A program made the position numbers and the translations under genes. DNA of 64,000 bases from Boswellia sacra (taxonomy: Eukaryota; Streptophyta; Magnoliopsida; Sapindales; Burseraceae): contig SNVD02013850.1 in the NCBI GenBank assembly GCA_013180625.2, forward strand, positions 1 through 64,000, in the 5' to 3' direction. Positions 11,562-23,110 of the stretch are shown here, one piece after another (positions within the stretch are counted from its first letter, which is position 1; the number at the start of each line of letters is the position of its first letter). Below the pieces are notes generated by a model. That model was not told where the DNA came from. It worked only from the letters and a program-made list of their open reading frames with translations, and made no database searches.

Positions 11562-11799
11562 GAGCCCTTCTCCCATGCATTCAAGAAGAGCAAGACAAGC
11601 ATTTTATCAAAGCAAAAAACAAGAGAAATATCAAGTCTAGAGAGCTTTTATGTTCTTTATCTACTCTTTGAAGAGAGTTGTACTTTTGTTGTAAAAATTT
11701 ACTTTGTTCTTGTATTGTGGTGAGAGTGAGATATTCTTGTAAAGGATAATAGTTATCCTTGAGAGAACTCTTGTTGTGTGTTAAGAGTCCTTGGTGAAT

Positions 11800-12060
11800 C
11801 AAGAAGAACTCTGATCAAGAGTTGAAGGAAGTTTCCTTGGTGAGGTTGTTCATCAAGAAGAACTCTTGGTGTGGTGTTATCAAGAGTTGAAGGAAGTTGC
11901 CTTGGTGAGGTTGTTCATCAAGAAGAACTCTTGGTGTGGTGTTATCAAGGGTTGAAGAAAGTTGCCTTGGTGAGGTTGTTCATCAAGAAGAACTATTGGT
12001 GTGGTGTTATCAAGAGTTAAAAGAAAAAGTCTTGGTGAGGTTGTTCATCAAGCAAGTTGT
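11800..12060. repeat. Tandem repeat of about 66 bp in the LTR leader
   Basis: About four copies of a unit built of tcaagagttgaaggaagt, ccttggtgaggttgttcatc and aagaagaactcttggtgtgg. The copies are far closer to each other (only a few differences) than the upstream 180-bp units, so this array expanded more recently. Confidence 0.85.
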
Positions 12061-12385
12061 AAAGATTTCTACAACTTAGTGGAAAGCTTAGCTCGTGGAG
12101 CTAGGAGCCCGTGGACGTAGGCAAGGTTTGCCGAACCACGTAAATTGAGTTTGCACTCTCTCTATCCCTTTCCTCTTTACATTTACTTGCACTTGTGATT
12201 GTTCATCATTATTATTCTTTTGATTGCATCTTTGATAAATTCTAATTTCATCTTCTTCACCTTTATTTTCAAAGAAAGAGTGAACTAATTTTGATCTTTC
12301 AAGAAAAGTTTTCTAAATCCGTTTTGATAAATAAAAACCCAATTCACCCCCCCTCTTGGGTTGCCATACCTGGGTCAACATATCG

Positions 12386-14930
12386 TACTTATTAAAATGT
12401 TATCAAATCTCTCATAAAATTTTCAAAACAAATAACTTTTGATTAAAAATCTTCAATATACAATTGCTTGATTTTACACTCTTTAAAAACAGTGAAAAGA
12501 ATGCATATTTTCTCAATCTTATAAAATAAAGCTCATGATGATATTGCTAAAATTACGCTTCAGTTATTTAATATACAAAATATAATTTACTTAAAAATCT
12601 TCTTTCAAAAGAAACTTTTGCGAATAATGCTTCTTTCTCAAACTAACTCATATAAACATATTTAAAATTCTTTTCATTATACTAAACATGTACCCCTGAA
12701 GTTGTCTGATCCTGTCTGGCGAGATCTAACATCGCACAGGTAGAGCTATTTGAAATTCCTCATACTTGGTGAGATTTACATCACGCAAGCAGAGCTATCT
12801 ATACCTGGCGAGATCTGACATCGCACTGGTCTGCTATCTGGTTATACGCATGCGTAGAGTTGCCCCTAAAGGGCTAAAACGTCCAGACACATGGCACAAA
12901 GCCTTTCTGTGTGTCTGAACAGACCCCAAAGGCCTCTATCTGTATAACTTTCTCTCTCAAATCTACTGTCTCACTATTTAAGTGAGCTGTGTACTGGCTT
13001 AGTATAATATAACTAAACTTTCTTATTTTTGCTAAAACTGTTTTCTTTTCAAAATTTGCTTTATATGCTAAACCATTACTTCTCAAGCATATTTATCAAA
13101 ATTTGTAAAACTTATGTAAGCTAAAACTGATAATATCTGAATCCTTGAAAATTCATGATAAATATTTAAAAGAGTAATTGCAAATACTTTAAGAAATCCT
13201 TGAAATCAAATTACTACAAAAAAATGATCGTAATTATTCTGCTTTTACACTTTCTATAAAATGGTAAAATATGCATCTGTAATAATATAGAAAACAATTC
13301 ATATATGAAATATGAATGTTTCTTTTAAAGTAATATATCTTTGTTTAGAATAAATTCTGAAACTAAAAGTAACGTCTAGAACTATTTTAAAACTAACTCT
13401 GAAATATTCGATTTACTGAAGACAACATAATAAATAATGCTAAATTTACATTCAAGAATTTTAATGACCTAACTTAAATACCTCTAACTTTGCTAAAATA
13501 TTACTATAAACATATTCATCAAATACCGAATACATCATGAAATATTCTTCTTAGTTCATGTAGAGCATAAATCTTCTAAATCTCTTTGGGATTTCCTCAA
13601 CTTTTTTTAAAAATTACATATGTAAATCATTATCACCAATAAATAAAATACTTTTTTTAACTTACTATAGACCATAGTTTTATTTTATTTTATTCTTATT
13701 TTTATCTCAAAATCTCATACCCCAAAATCTTACACTTCCCATTTAACATTCTTTTGTGACAGCCTTTCACATATTCTACTTCAAAGCTTAATTAATTCCC
13801 CAAAACTCCAATTCAGAATTTTTAAAGATTTCCAAAATCTTAAAATCATAATTTAACTGAAAATTATTTGAATATCATAAAATTCTAGAATTCTGCATCC
13901 AGGACCCTACAAATTCTGGAATAGTTTTTTGAATTTGCAGTTCAACCCCTGCTACTAGACAGTTTCAGAATTTGGCATTGTCACCCCTATATAATTAAAT
14001 TCTAATTTCCAAAACTTTTTTTTCTAAAATAATTTGCTATTATTTTGAATATAAAATCACTCATCATTTTGTAAATCAAAACACCATCTCTTCAATATGT
14101 GTATTTATTTAAAGAAAATAACTAAATACTTCAATTTACTATATAAATTCATATAATTATAAATGTCTCGTTTCCAATCATATAAAAAAAAAAACTTTCT
14201 ACTTTCCAACTACATATAACATACATTCATTCTACAACTTTCACTTTAAATTCATCTTTCTCTTGTACTCAAACTTATCAAAACAACACTAACTGCATAT
14301 TCAACAACTAATTTACTAGCACCACCCATAACCATCTCTTTTATCCAAAATTTAATACTTTACACACACTTAATTCCAAAATACATAAATCATCATTATC
14401 TGCTCTAAAAACATTTAATATAACTCAATTAATTAAACTAATAACTTAAATCTTATGAAAAACCATAGATTTAATACACTTTATTATAATATGAAATTCT
14501 CAAAAGATAATCCACTCACTATATTTTAAGCTCCTTTTTGGGTGAGTAACGTTCTAAGAATTATTTGGCGATTGGAAAGCATAACCGAAAATGTCATCGT
14601 AAGTCGTTGCCGATGAGTAAATAGTGACTAAATTTCATTTTTCTCCGATTTGTAAAATTCGTATATCAACATGCAACAAAAATGGTATGATTAGAAAGAG
14701 CATAGAACATGATTTAATTTGATGAATAGAATTACTGATAACTCACTGGATTTTAATCGAAAAATGTATAGAAAGTCGTCAGCTTCCATGCTTCGATCCG
14801 AAAAAACGGTGAAAAATCCAAGGACAAGACATATATTGTTGGAAAGAGGACGTTACAAGCTTCAAAAATATATATCGTGCAACCGGAGATTCGCCGGCAA
14901 TCGACCGAAATAGCCAGTCAAAGACGACAG
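12386..14930. other. Repeat-like non-coding stretch, probable LTR remains
   Basis: No sound open frame is present. Near 12,712-12,841 there is a three-copy repeat, and 12,870-12,960 has words (gtccagacacatggcacaaagc) common in plant Ty3-type LTRs. The stretch may be one or more decayed LTRs in minus orientation; ends could not be fixed. Confidence 0.35.
12712..12841. repeat. Three-copy repeat around ctggcgagatctgacatcgc
   Basis: Copies begin near 12,713, 12,764 and 12,803 with the core yytggygagatytnacatcrc followed by gcta/tct. Spacing is 51 and 39 bp. No coding frame runs through it. Confidence 0.7.
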
Positions 14931-15806
14931 TGAACAGTGTAATAGCACTCCTCCCTCTCTATTTCCCGTTTCTGTCTCCTCTTCTTTCCCCCTCTCTTAT
15001 TTTTGTAAAACATTTTTGGGTTGAACTGGGCTTTCTTTACTTAAGTCCAATGAACATTACAGGTGCAGTATGCTTTCAACATTTATTTCCATTTCTTTAT
15101 GAAAATTCCCTTTATATATTCTTAAATTTATTGAAGATACTTAAATATTAAAACTGCTTTCCTTAAATCTATAGCACATCCTTTTTCATTTTTATCCTCG
15201 TTTTTTCTACTTTAAAAACCTTACCAACATAATAAATTTCCATTGCTGCGAGAAAAAAATGAGGCTTCCGCTTTGCTTTTGTAATATGAATGGGTAACTG
15301 GTGAGCTGATTGCCCCCCCAAAAAAAAAAAATCAATAAACAAGCGGGATGCATCAAATGTAAGTAAATGCTTTTTCATATGCAACATGCGACTAACGTTT
15401 TTCGAGATGAATAATCGATCTCCAGGCACCATATCGCTCCTCCCTCTCATTACCAATGTAGATTTTCTCTTAAATTTCGAATAATTTAGAAATATGAAAA
15501 AAGAAAAAGAAAGTTTAAATTATTTATATTGTGTGAAAAAATGCTCTATTCATTTTGTCAGATTTCAAGAATGAACTTGTTGCTCTTATCTTTGATCTTC
15601 CCATAAAAGTGAAGAATATTTCCCTTTTTGTATATGATAATTATTAAATGAACGAACATCTAATAAGTGTAAAAATTTGGTATATCAAAACTATCTTCTC
15701 TTACTTTAAAAAGAAAAGGATATTTAGAAATTATGTAAAAATAGTTGTATGATAATATTTTTAATTGATTTTATTTTAAATGGGGCTTAGAAAGCGATTT
15801 AGAGGG
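14931..15806. other. Intergenic, no gene recognised
   Basis: Two short open frames (14,930-15,151 plus and 15,169-15,456 minus) have no motif and poor codon character. I see nothing else of note before the hAT-like MITE. Confidence 0.4.
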
Positions 15807-15814
15807 GCTTAAAT

Positions 15815-16559
15815 TAGGGGTGTTCATCGGTTTTGATCCAATAAATTTAGTCAATAACCAATCTAATCTATCAATTTAGAGATTTTTCAATCCAATATAA
15901 TTCAATGAATGATTGAAATCTAATCCGATATGATTTTATAGAAAACATCGATCCAATCCATAAAAATATAAATCGATCTAAACTCAAAAACATTTTTTAA
16001 TAAAAAACACAACTCAATGTGATATGATACAAATATAATGATAATATATTGATATAAACTTAAATATGAGTAGTAACTCATAATATAGACATAAAAATTT
16101 ATTTTTAAATTAATTAAAGTACCTAAAAAAAAAAAACTTTTAAATCATTCCAATACACATATTACAATTTTAAATGAATTTCTACAACTCCAACGAGCCC
16201 ATGTATAATATGGAACAACTTATTTATTGCATTAATATCAACACCCATGTGTATTATAAGATTCGTACATTTTTCTGTTACTTAATTTAGGGTTAGACAT
16301 ATTTTATTATATTAAAATTATAATGGGCGATCACTTTTATTTTTGCAGATATCACATATTTACTATTATTACTTTTCTTGAATTAGATCGGTTTATGGCA
16401 AATTTGTATAATATAATCTATCATCTTATCTAATTATTTCGATTTTTTAAAATTCTAAACCAATCCAATATGTCAATTAACCAAATTCAATTGAATTTTG
16501 ATTAATTTGGATTAAATCAGTCGGTTTTAGTGGATTAGTTTGAATTTTGAACACCCCTA
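15815..16559. mobile_element. hAT-like MITE, 745 bp
   Basis: The terminal inverted repeats are TAGGGGTGTTCA at the left and its complement TGAACACCCCTA at the right, a typical hAT MITE end. Flanking 8-mers are GCTTAAAT (15,807-15,814) and ACTTAAAC (16,560-16,567), sharing the central six bases as expected for an aged 8-bp target duplication. No open frame is present. The element sits inside an older repeat end (gggcttaaa..cgacactct). Confidence 0.82.
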
Positions 16560-16567
16560 ACTTAAAC

Positions 16568-18600
16568 CACGACACTCTAATTTAATTGCATTCAATGTTT
16601 ATTTCCCGGCCCCTTCGTCTAACTGGAATTCCATTCCCCATCCCCGGCCAAATTACCCGGAATTCAAGGTAATTACTCACAATATCGGGCCAAGGATCCA
16701 AGTAATTGGCCCCGCCCGGATATTTTGCCATCCTTGGTGCAGGGTGCCATATTTGGGTTCGGGTAAGTCGTCAATGAAAAGATTGTGTTTCAATATTCTT
16801 GTTTATAGTACAACTGTTTTTTATAACGCTAACATAAATTTTTAAATTGGTACAACTCTCGAATGCACAAACGCTCAAATAAACATGCTTGTATGCTAGA
16901 ACACTCCCATTCCTTTAAACATTATTATTATTTTATTTTCTGCAATTTTCTCAACCCTCAATGCAAGGCCGACACAATCTTGTTTCCAAATGTATTACTA
17001 ATGAGTCTATTGGATAGGTAGTGATTCAGGTGCTGAGAAATGCTAACAACACTTCTTTTGTCACTCTTTTTCTCAAGCTTTTTATATTGATTAGTATTCT
17101 ATAACTTTGATCGTTGCTAGTTGACTTGATACTGACTTGTTATTATTATATATATATTTTTTGAAGTTTTATGGATACAATATCAATACCAGAAGCAAAT
17201 TTGAAAAAGAAAATGATAAACAGAGTGTTGCTAGCATTTTTCAAACTTGAAAAATATATTTTATTCAATGAGTTTAACAAACTAGAATCGTTTCTTAAAT
17301 CAGCTAGTCAGTTGCATGCCTTTCATCGATGAACCAGACACCATTGGATAGAAGTATGTGAAAGAATGACAATTTGTCAAAGTAGTCACGGTTTATAACT
17401 ATAAAGAAGCCCAAATTTAACCGTTTTATTTGTATTTTCTCTGCGGGTTGCACAGATTTTCTTTTATTTCATTCAAGAAGGTACCATGCCTATGCGTGCT
17501 GACAATGAAAGTCCAGACCGTGATATGAACCGGACACAGATTTATTTCATCAAACTCGCTCTTTAATGAGTTGAGAAGCAGTACTAAAGTGAATTGAAGT
17601 TTCTTATGCAAGCTGATTTTGTGCTTGCAATAAGGTGTTTGAAATTCTTCTCTCTCTCTTTTTACTTTTTAATTTCTAGGAAATTATAGCCATACAAATT
17701 GTATAATTGGGATTTTTATCTCTTGCCTACCTCCTTTAGTGGGTTCAAATTCTGCTTTCGACTACCACATTAAATGGAGAAGAAAAACCAGAAAAGGTTG
17801 CCCATGCCACTTTGCTTTCAACTACAGGTACCATTTCTGAGTCGGACTGAGATCTTCAATATGAAGATTTTGTTGCTGCTAATCTTAATGCGCTGATTGT
17901 GAATCCATAATCAACAGTACCATAAAGTTGCAATCTGTGTAACTCTCCAATGTGTAAATGCTCAAAAGCTATATCTTGAATTGAATGCTAGAGTACTCTT
18001 TACTTCCTCGAAAAGCACCACTTTTCGAGTAATTTGCTCCACCTGGTCCACACAATCTTGTACCATAACTAGTTTTCAAAAGGCATTAACCGATTGAAGT
18101 GACTTTGCATCTCTCCTTTATAAAGTGATTAGAGCTGGTGACAAGAAACTCCAGGTTGTTATGGGGTAGTAGCCGCGCACAGGGCATATATTTATCTTCC
18201 AGGGAGTTTACTCTTCAAATTGTGCAGCATCATTTTGCTTTTGTTTTCAATCTGAGTTGGTTTCCATGTGCCCACTGGTTCTCTTTTCTCAGCTAGTGGG
18301 TTGTTTGAGATATAGAGAACATATGTGTGGAAGCCCACAAGACATCCATTATTTTCGTTTAATAATTCACCGAATGTTTGAAGTAGTTTTCTATACAACT
18401 TGGTTATGAGTACTAGATTTCAAAAACTTGAATAAATCACATCTCTTTATTCAAAGAAATCAAAGCAAATATTCCCTAACAATAGCTTTAAGTATCTTTG
18501 CAATCTCCTTTTCCTTCTCTTTGGAGTGACAATAGGGACCCCGTGACAAGTTAAAAGCATGAGACAAGATTGGGTTGAAATTGGAAAAGAAATTCTGGGT
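16568..18600. other. Non-coding, with a diverged internal duplication
   Basis: Parts of 16,850-17,110 resemble 17,935-18,150 (for example aactctcgaatgcacaaacg against aactctccaatgtgtaaatg, then a shared cacaatcttg). The minus-strand stretch 17,426-17,611 similarly resembles 18,192-18,398. Short minus-strand open frames lie in both copies but contain no known domain. It may be a duplicated dead gene piece; I cannot name it. Confidence 0.3.
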
Positions 18601-19389
18601 TACATTTAGAATAACCATTAGCTATGTCACAAATAATAAGCTTAGGTTATGAAGTTAGCTCTAACTTTGCACAAAGCAGGGGTGGCTATCAAGAGGATGA
18701 GAGTTCATGTGAGAGCATGAAGCGCTGTCATCATTTTTGTGAAAAGGAAGGTAATAATCATATGAGAATTCGGAAACTGAAATGAAAATGATGGCCCAGA
18801 AAAATGTGGAAATCATGATTCTTAGAAAAGGACTTGAAGATGACAGACGAGATTAAGGCAACTTATAAGCCAAGTGTAAGTGAAGGCAGTAGTGAAATTG
18901 GAGAAATTAAAGTCTAAGCTGCCGTTTGTGTCAGTGGCTGATGTGATTTCACAATTTACATCCTCAGCCAACCAATGATGCGCATTTCAAGTCATTTCAA
19001 ACTTCAAGCTGCTAAGAATCCAATTCTCCATTTGACTGTCATGTGTTGTAATTAATTAATTAATTACTGGCAAAGAAGAAAGTTCCTGATTATACTGTGC
19101 TTTTCACACACACACACACACTACTCGACCAAGTGTCCTTTCCAGTCATAATAAATAAATGAACATAATGATTTAGGGGATATCAGAGAGTATTAATATC
19201 ATGATTAAAAGAGCAAGTAGAAAGCTCATTCTACCAAACAAATTCAACTTGTAGCGCTAGGAGAATCCAAGAATGAACAGGAGCACATTGGGACATCTTC
19301 TTAATTTGTTTAATTTGCTTTTGACGTGTTCCTGCAACTACTAAGTTGCTTGAACTACTAAGTTGCTTGAAGCTGTCATTTTAGTCCCA
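18601..19389. other. Intergenic with small (CA)n run
   Basis: No gene is recognised. A (CA)n run lies at about 19,109-19,122 and a (TTAA)n-like run at about 19,051-19,066. Confidence 0.5.
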
Positions 19390-19398
19390 TTAATTTTA

Positions 19399-19792
19399 GG
19401 GTTAATTCTAATTTGTTTAGGTCAAAAAAAAATTGAGGACTTTAATTTTTTGAAACTCAAAATTACCTCCTGAAGTTACTGTAGTACCATTAGATTTAAC
19501 AGAAAATGTATTAAATAGTAACGTAACGCTTTAAAAACCATTTAGAAAAGGGTATTATAGTCTATTTTACTGCTTATTAACGTTAAGTCATTATTTAATA
19601 CATTTTTTGTTAAATCTAATATTAGAATTAAGTTATTATTCAATACATTTTTTGTTAAATCTAACAGTTTAATACATTTTCCGTTAAATCTAACGGCGCT
19701 ATAATAATCTGAGGAGGTATTCTTAGATTTCAAAAAATTGAGGTCCTCAATTTTTTTAGACCTAACCTCAAGAGGCAAGTTAGAATTACCCC
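19399..19792. mobile_element. Mutator-type MITE, 394 bp, perfect 9-bp target duplication
   Basis: The ends are inverted copies for roughly 100 bp, starting GGGTTAATTCTAA at the left and GGGGTAATTCTAA from the right. Both flanks are TTAATTTTA (19,390-19,398 and 19,793-19,801). The 9-bp duplication points to the Mutator superfamily. The inner part repeats tttaatacattttttgttaa three times. No coding sequence. Confidence 0.88.
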
Positions 19793-19801
19793 TTAATTTT
19801 A

Positions 19802-20496
19802 TCTATTCCAAGGATCAAAAATTTAAAATCTTTTCCACCACTGGATATTTTAGCAAGCCAAAGAGGGTTTGGTCAAGTTCGTAAAGTTCATTTTCAGAAC
19901 TCTTCATTGTATAATTACCTTGAAGCAAAAAGTAATAAGACCGTCCAAATTGATTGCTGACTATACGGAATTCTCAGCTCATTAAATTTTTTCATCTACT
20001 GAAGTGGTACTGGTCACTTTCTTGTTCAAGATATACCTAAGTAGTAATTCTTCGTTTATGGTATCAGACTCTTCTGTTACATGAAGTAGTCTTTCAGCTC
20101 TAGTCAAGTTTCCGTGCATAATCTAGTAGGATGTGAGTATGATTGCATGAACAGAGTAAAAGGGATCAGAAAAAGTAAGTCATCCCTTAAGCATATATGT
20201 TCAACACTAAAATTAATAAATCATAATTGCATACAATAAGTTTTGAACATGACAAACTTATCCTACATAATACTCAATACCAACCGTACATCAATTTTGA
20301 TTATTGGAGGGATACAAACCTTGGTGCAGCTCCCCAAGAAATAGTAACTAATGAACACTTTAATATTTATAAAATATAATGTACATATCACTATATATAA
20401 ATAATAAAACCATAAAATCCTCGCTTCAGAACTTGTTGGTGAAGGGATTAGTAGGGATTATTGAAAAATTATACACTTCCCAAGATGTAAATATCC
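19802..20496. other. Intergenic, 3' flank of the 114-aa gene
   Basis: No feature apart from the presumed 3' untranslated region of the minus-strand gene that ends at 20,497. Confidence 0.4.
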
Positions 20497-20974
20497 TTAG
20501 CCTTTTTTGGGGTTCAAAGAATGGTTATAAGATACTTGAGAAACCGTTCTTGCTTTATCATGTTGCCTGTGAGATTTTGAGTTGAATGAAGTGAATCTTC
20601 CTTGCCTGTGCTTCCTTCTTGGTTGTGATGACTGAGGGATGAATACTCCAGTTCCTTTGCTTTCTCTTCTGCAACTTTGCTCGTAGAAAAATGGAGATGG
20701 TGCCGTTGGATAGTTTGTTCTAGAGAAAGCCTGAAACGAGAGTTTTACAGCCCAACTAGTTAAGTTACAGTTACAGCTACAGTTACAGGAACAACTCTGC
20801 TCTGCTGCAAGTAAATACACGTACGTTATTCTCTACACAAAGGAGGGCATGAAGAAAACGAACCTGAAAAGAAACTGAAGGACATCTTGCAACTGGGTCC
20901 TCATCATCGTCCATGATTAGAAGAGAGATTTGCTTACTTAAGTCAGCGAAAAACAAATCATCTTCTACTTCCAT
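20497..20974 (-). CDS. Small plant protein of unknown function, 114 aa, two exons
   Basis: Exon 1 is 20,974-20,864 (37 codons, MEVEDDLFFADLSKQ...); exon 2 is 20,730-20,497 (77 codons plus stop). The splice sites (CAG|GTTCG and TTTCAG|GCTTTC) keep the frame at phase 0. The N-terminal third is acidic, with the core SLLIMDDDEDP. The C-terminal part is basic and Ser/Arg-rich, with GTGVFIPQ and PRRKHRQGR. There is no signal peptide or membrane segment. The acid-then-basic design, a clean intron and a minus-strand TATA about 190 bp upstream of the ATG support a real gene. I recall no function. By position it may correspond to an unknown-protein gene next to Arabidopsis ECR1, but that is inference. 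Confidence 0.75.
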
Positions 20975-20995
20975 AGCTAGCTAGCTAGCTAGCTA
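20975..20995. repeat. (CTAG)n microsatellite in 5' UTR
   Basis: About five CTAG units (agctagctagctagctagct) lie immediately before the ATG of the 114-aa gene on the minus strand. Self-complementary tetramers so near a start codon could fold in the mRNA leader. Confidence 0.85.
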
Positions 20996-21164
20996 GTACT
21001 CAACTGGAACTTTGATTAGTTTCACTTGGTCAGACAACTCAAAGCAGTAAACTTGGAGTTGGAGGAGATGTGTTTAGCAAAAAAGCAAGAAAGAGATTCT
21101 TCAGTATAAGAGTGTTCAAATCTCTTGGCTTTTCAGTTTTCTCCAATGCAGTGGGATACAAGGG

Positions 21165-21174
21165 TTATAAATAG
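21165..21174 (-). promoter_or_regulatory. TATA box of the 114-aa gene
   Basis: The minus strand reads CCCTATTTATAACCC here, about 190 bp upstream of the ATG, which leaves room for a leader of about 150-160 nt. Confidence 0.5.
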
Positions 21175-21179
21175 GGAAA

Positions 21180-22456
21180 GGCAAGAGAGGGGTGAGCTAA
21201 AGTTAATATGGGTTGTGCATGTGGAGTGGTGGGGTCATAGTGGCAGTTGGCCAATCTGGCCAAGCCCCACAACCCCACAAGAATCATGAAGTGTGTTATG
21301 ATATTATCTAGTTGAGGAAAATAGATGAGGAGCAGCAAGTAACAGCCCACTCCCAGATATCTAATCCAAGATAGACTAGATCTCCAGCAACTTGGTTGTG
21401 AATAGGTGGCTATCACTTATCTTTTCCATCCTAATGAAGGGAAACAAGGTATGGTTCAAAATTCATAGTCCAACCCAGTCCACAAATATACACATGGGTA
21501 ACAATATTTGGAACTAAAACTAATACATCCTTATCTGATGATATCTTGATATCGTAGTTGTTTGATCATAAATAGCAAGAAAACAGTCAAAAACTCTAGT
21601 CCGTAGCTGCAGAGCATCTATCTTGTTGAAACCCTTGTAGTAGGGCTACAGTGACCAAGTTCAGCTCTACATGAGTCTCAAGGGTCACGTGCCAGTATAC
21701 TTGTACTATTTGGCTCTTAAACTATCAAACAGAGCTGGTACATTTTCCAGGATTTTATCATGGACATTGGATTAACTCTTAACACACGCCTTCGTTACAA
21801 TCAAGAAAAGATTGAAAAAAAAAAAAAGAAAGAAAAGAGAGAGATATTCGCGGCATTCAATCTGGAAATCCTTTTTAATTTGGATTAGATTTGTTGTCTT
21901 TTTTTATTACTTACTATTCATATAAAAATAATAAACCACGTCTTATGAGTAAAAAAAGGGTTGGGAAAAGAAAGGAGAAAGTGGATCAATCACATTCACA
22001 TATATTAACTCAAAAACACATTTAATAACCATATTATTCCGTTTCTTTGTCTGTGAAGGTGTTCACCGCTAGCCGCGTGCACTTTTACTTTCTCAAGAAA
22101 GCGGAAACTTGAATTATAGGAGTCATTTGGTCCACACGGTTTGCCGGCTGGCTAAGGGACCCGCCCATATGGCAGAACATGATGATGCATGGATGTTCTT
22201 GACCCCTCCTCGTTTTGATGCTGTTTTCGGATCTTCATTTCACATTTTTTTAGCCTTTAAATGAATGAAAATGATCTTATACTACTTATTTTCCTTGTTT
22301 CTTGGAGCGGTAACGTTGTTTGCAATAGCAATTACCAGCAGCAGCTTATTACGTTAGTTCCTAATCTCGGGATGCTATCTGGCAGTTAGCATTTTAGAGA
22401 GATTGGGTGAGGGGAGTGATTATGTCGCAAGCCTCCACATCCAACGTGCGGAGCTA
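21180..22456. other. Promoter/intergenic region upstream of the 114-aa gene
   Basis: No coding sequence or repeat end is recognised. Purine runs occur near 21,810-21,845. Confidence 0.4.
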
Positions 22457-22537
22457 GGATTCTGAGAAGTTAATGACACGGACAAGGAGCATCCGCCCGG
22501 GATCCTGAGAAGTTAATGACACAGACAAGGTGCATCC
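22457..22537. repeat. Tandem duplication, about 42 bp x 2
   Basis: ggattctgagaagttaatga followed by cacggacaaggagcatcc at 22,457 is repeated with few changes at 22,499 (gggatcctgagaagttaatg...). Nothing coding passes through it. Confidence 0.85.
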
Positions 22538-23110
22538 ATATGGTAGTACCCAACATATATGCAGGATATAAAATTTCTTGATGAAATTTATGATAGACAA
22601 TCTATTTCAAAAAATAAATAAATAAATAAAGGCCGCACATTATTTACAATCACATAAACGATTACACAGGCTTCAAGGGCAGTTGTTTTCTTGGTCTTTA
22701 GCCTGCAACTGTTACCACCTTAAGGATGAGTTTACTATCAAGCAGGAAAAATTGAGAAACAAGAATTAAAGGACCAAGTGAAGACAAAAAATAAAAAAAG
22801 AGATGCTTCTTCCGCTCCAACTTTTTTTTTTTTTAATATACATTTATAATGCAATTTCCAGATGAGTGCGCTAGTAGGAACCCAGAAGGATACCCACTTA
22901 ATTTAAAAAAAAAAAAAAACAATTTGTCAAAAACATTCTTCTCCGTGTAACAGAATCGCATCTTAACAAGACCTTTAGATGAATCATTCTATTAGAAATT
23001 ATGGCCAAATACAAAACTATCCAACCTTGCCTCGCGTATTTTTACCTTTGCAAAAAGAAAATTTGTGAGATGAAGATTGGTTTCAGGTAAAAGTTTGCGC
23101 AGTGTGCAGA
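22538..23110. other. Intergenic and 3' flank of ECR1
   Basis: Contains A/T homopolymer runs near 22,821-22,834 and 22,903-22,919. The ECR1 3' UTR should lie in 22,900-23,110 on the minus strand. Confidence 0.4.

Larger units (their letters stand above)
10547..12380 (+). mobile_element. Solo LTR, 1,834 bp, with target duplication TATCG
   Basis: The unit begins TGTTAGCCC and ends GGGTCAACA, i.e. TG...CA, and is flanked on both sides by TATCG (10,542-10,546 and 12,381-12,385). No internal retroelement domain follows or precedes it, so it is a solo LTR left by LTR-LTR recombination. It contains a promoter-like CTATAAAAG at 11,553-11,561 about 30 bp before a probable transcript start. Two tandem arrays lie inside, one upstream of the TATA box and one downstream. 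The end text aattcacccccc..cttgggttg is typical of long plant LTRs. The superfamily cannot be told from an LTR alone. Confidence 0.88.

Noticed and set aside
11389..11640. Plus-strand open frame in the solo LTR
   Set aside because: It runs through the LTR TATA box and tandem repeat; composition and position fit non-coding LTR.
21165..21416. Minus-strand 83-codon frame upstream of the 114-aa gene
   Set aside because: It overlaps the probable promoter, has no motif, and begins in repetitive-looking hydrophobic sequence.
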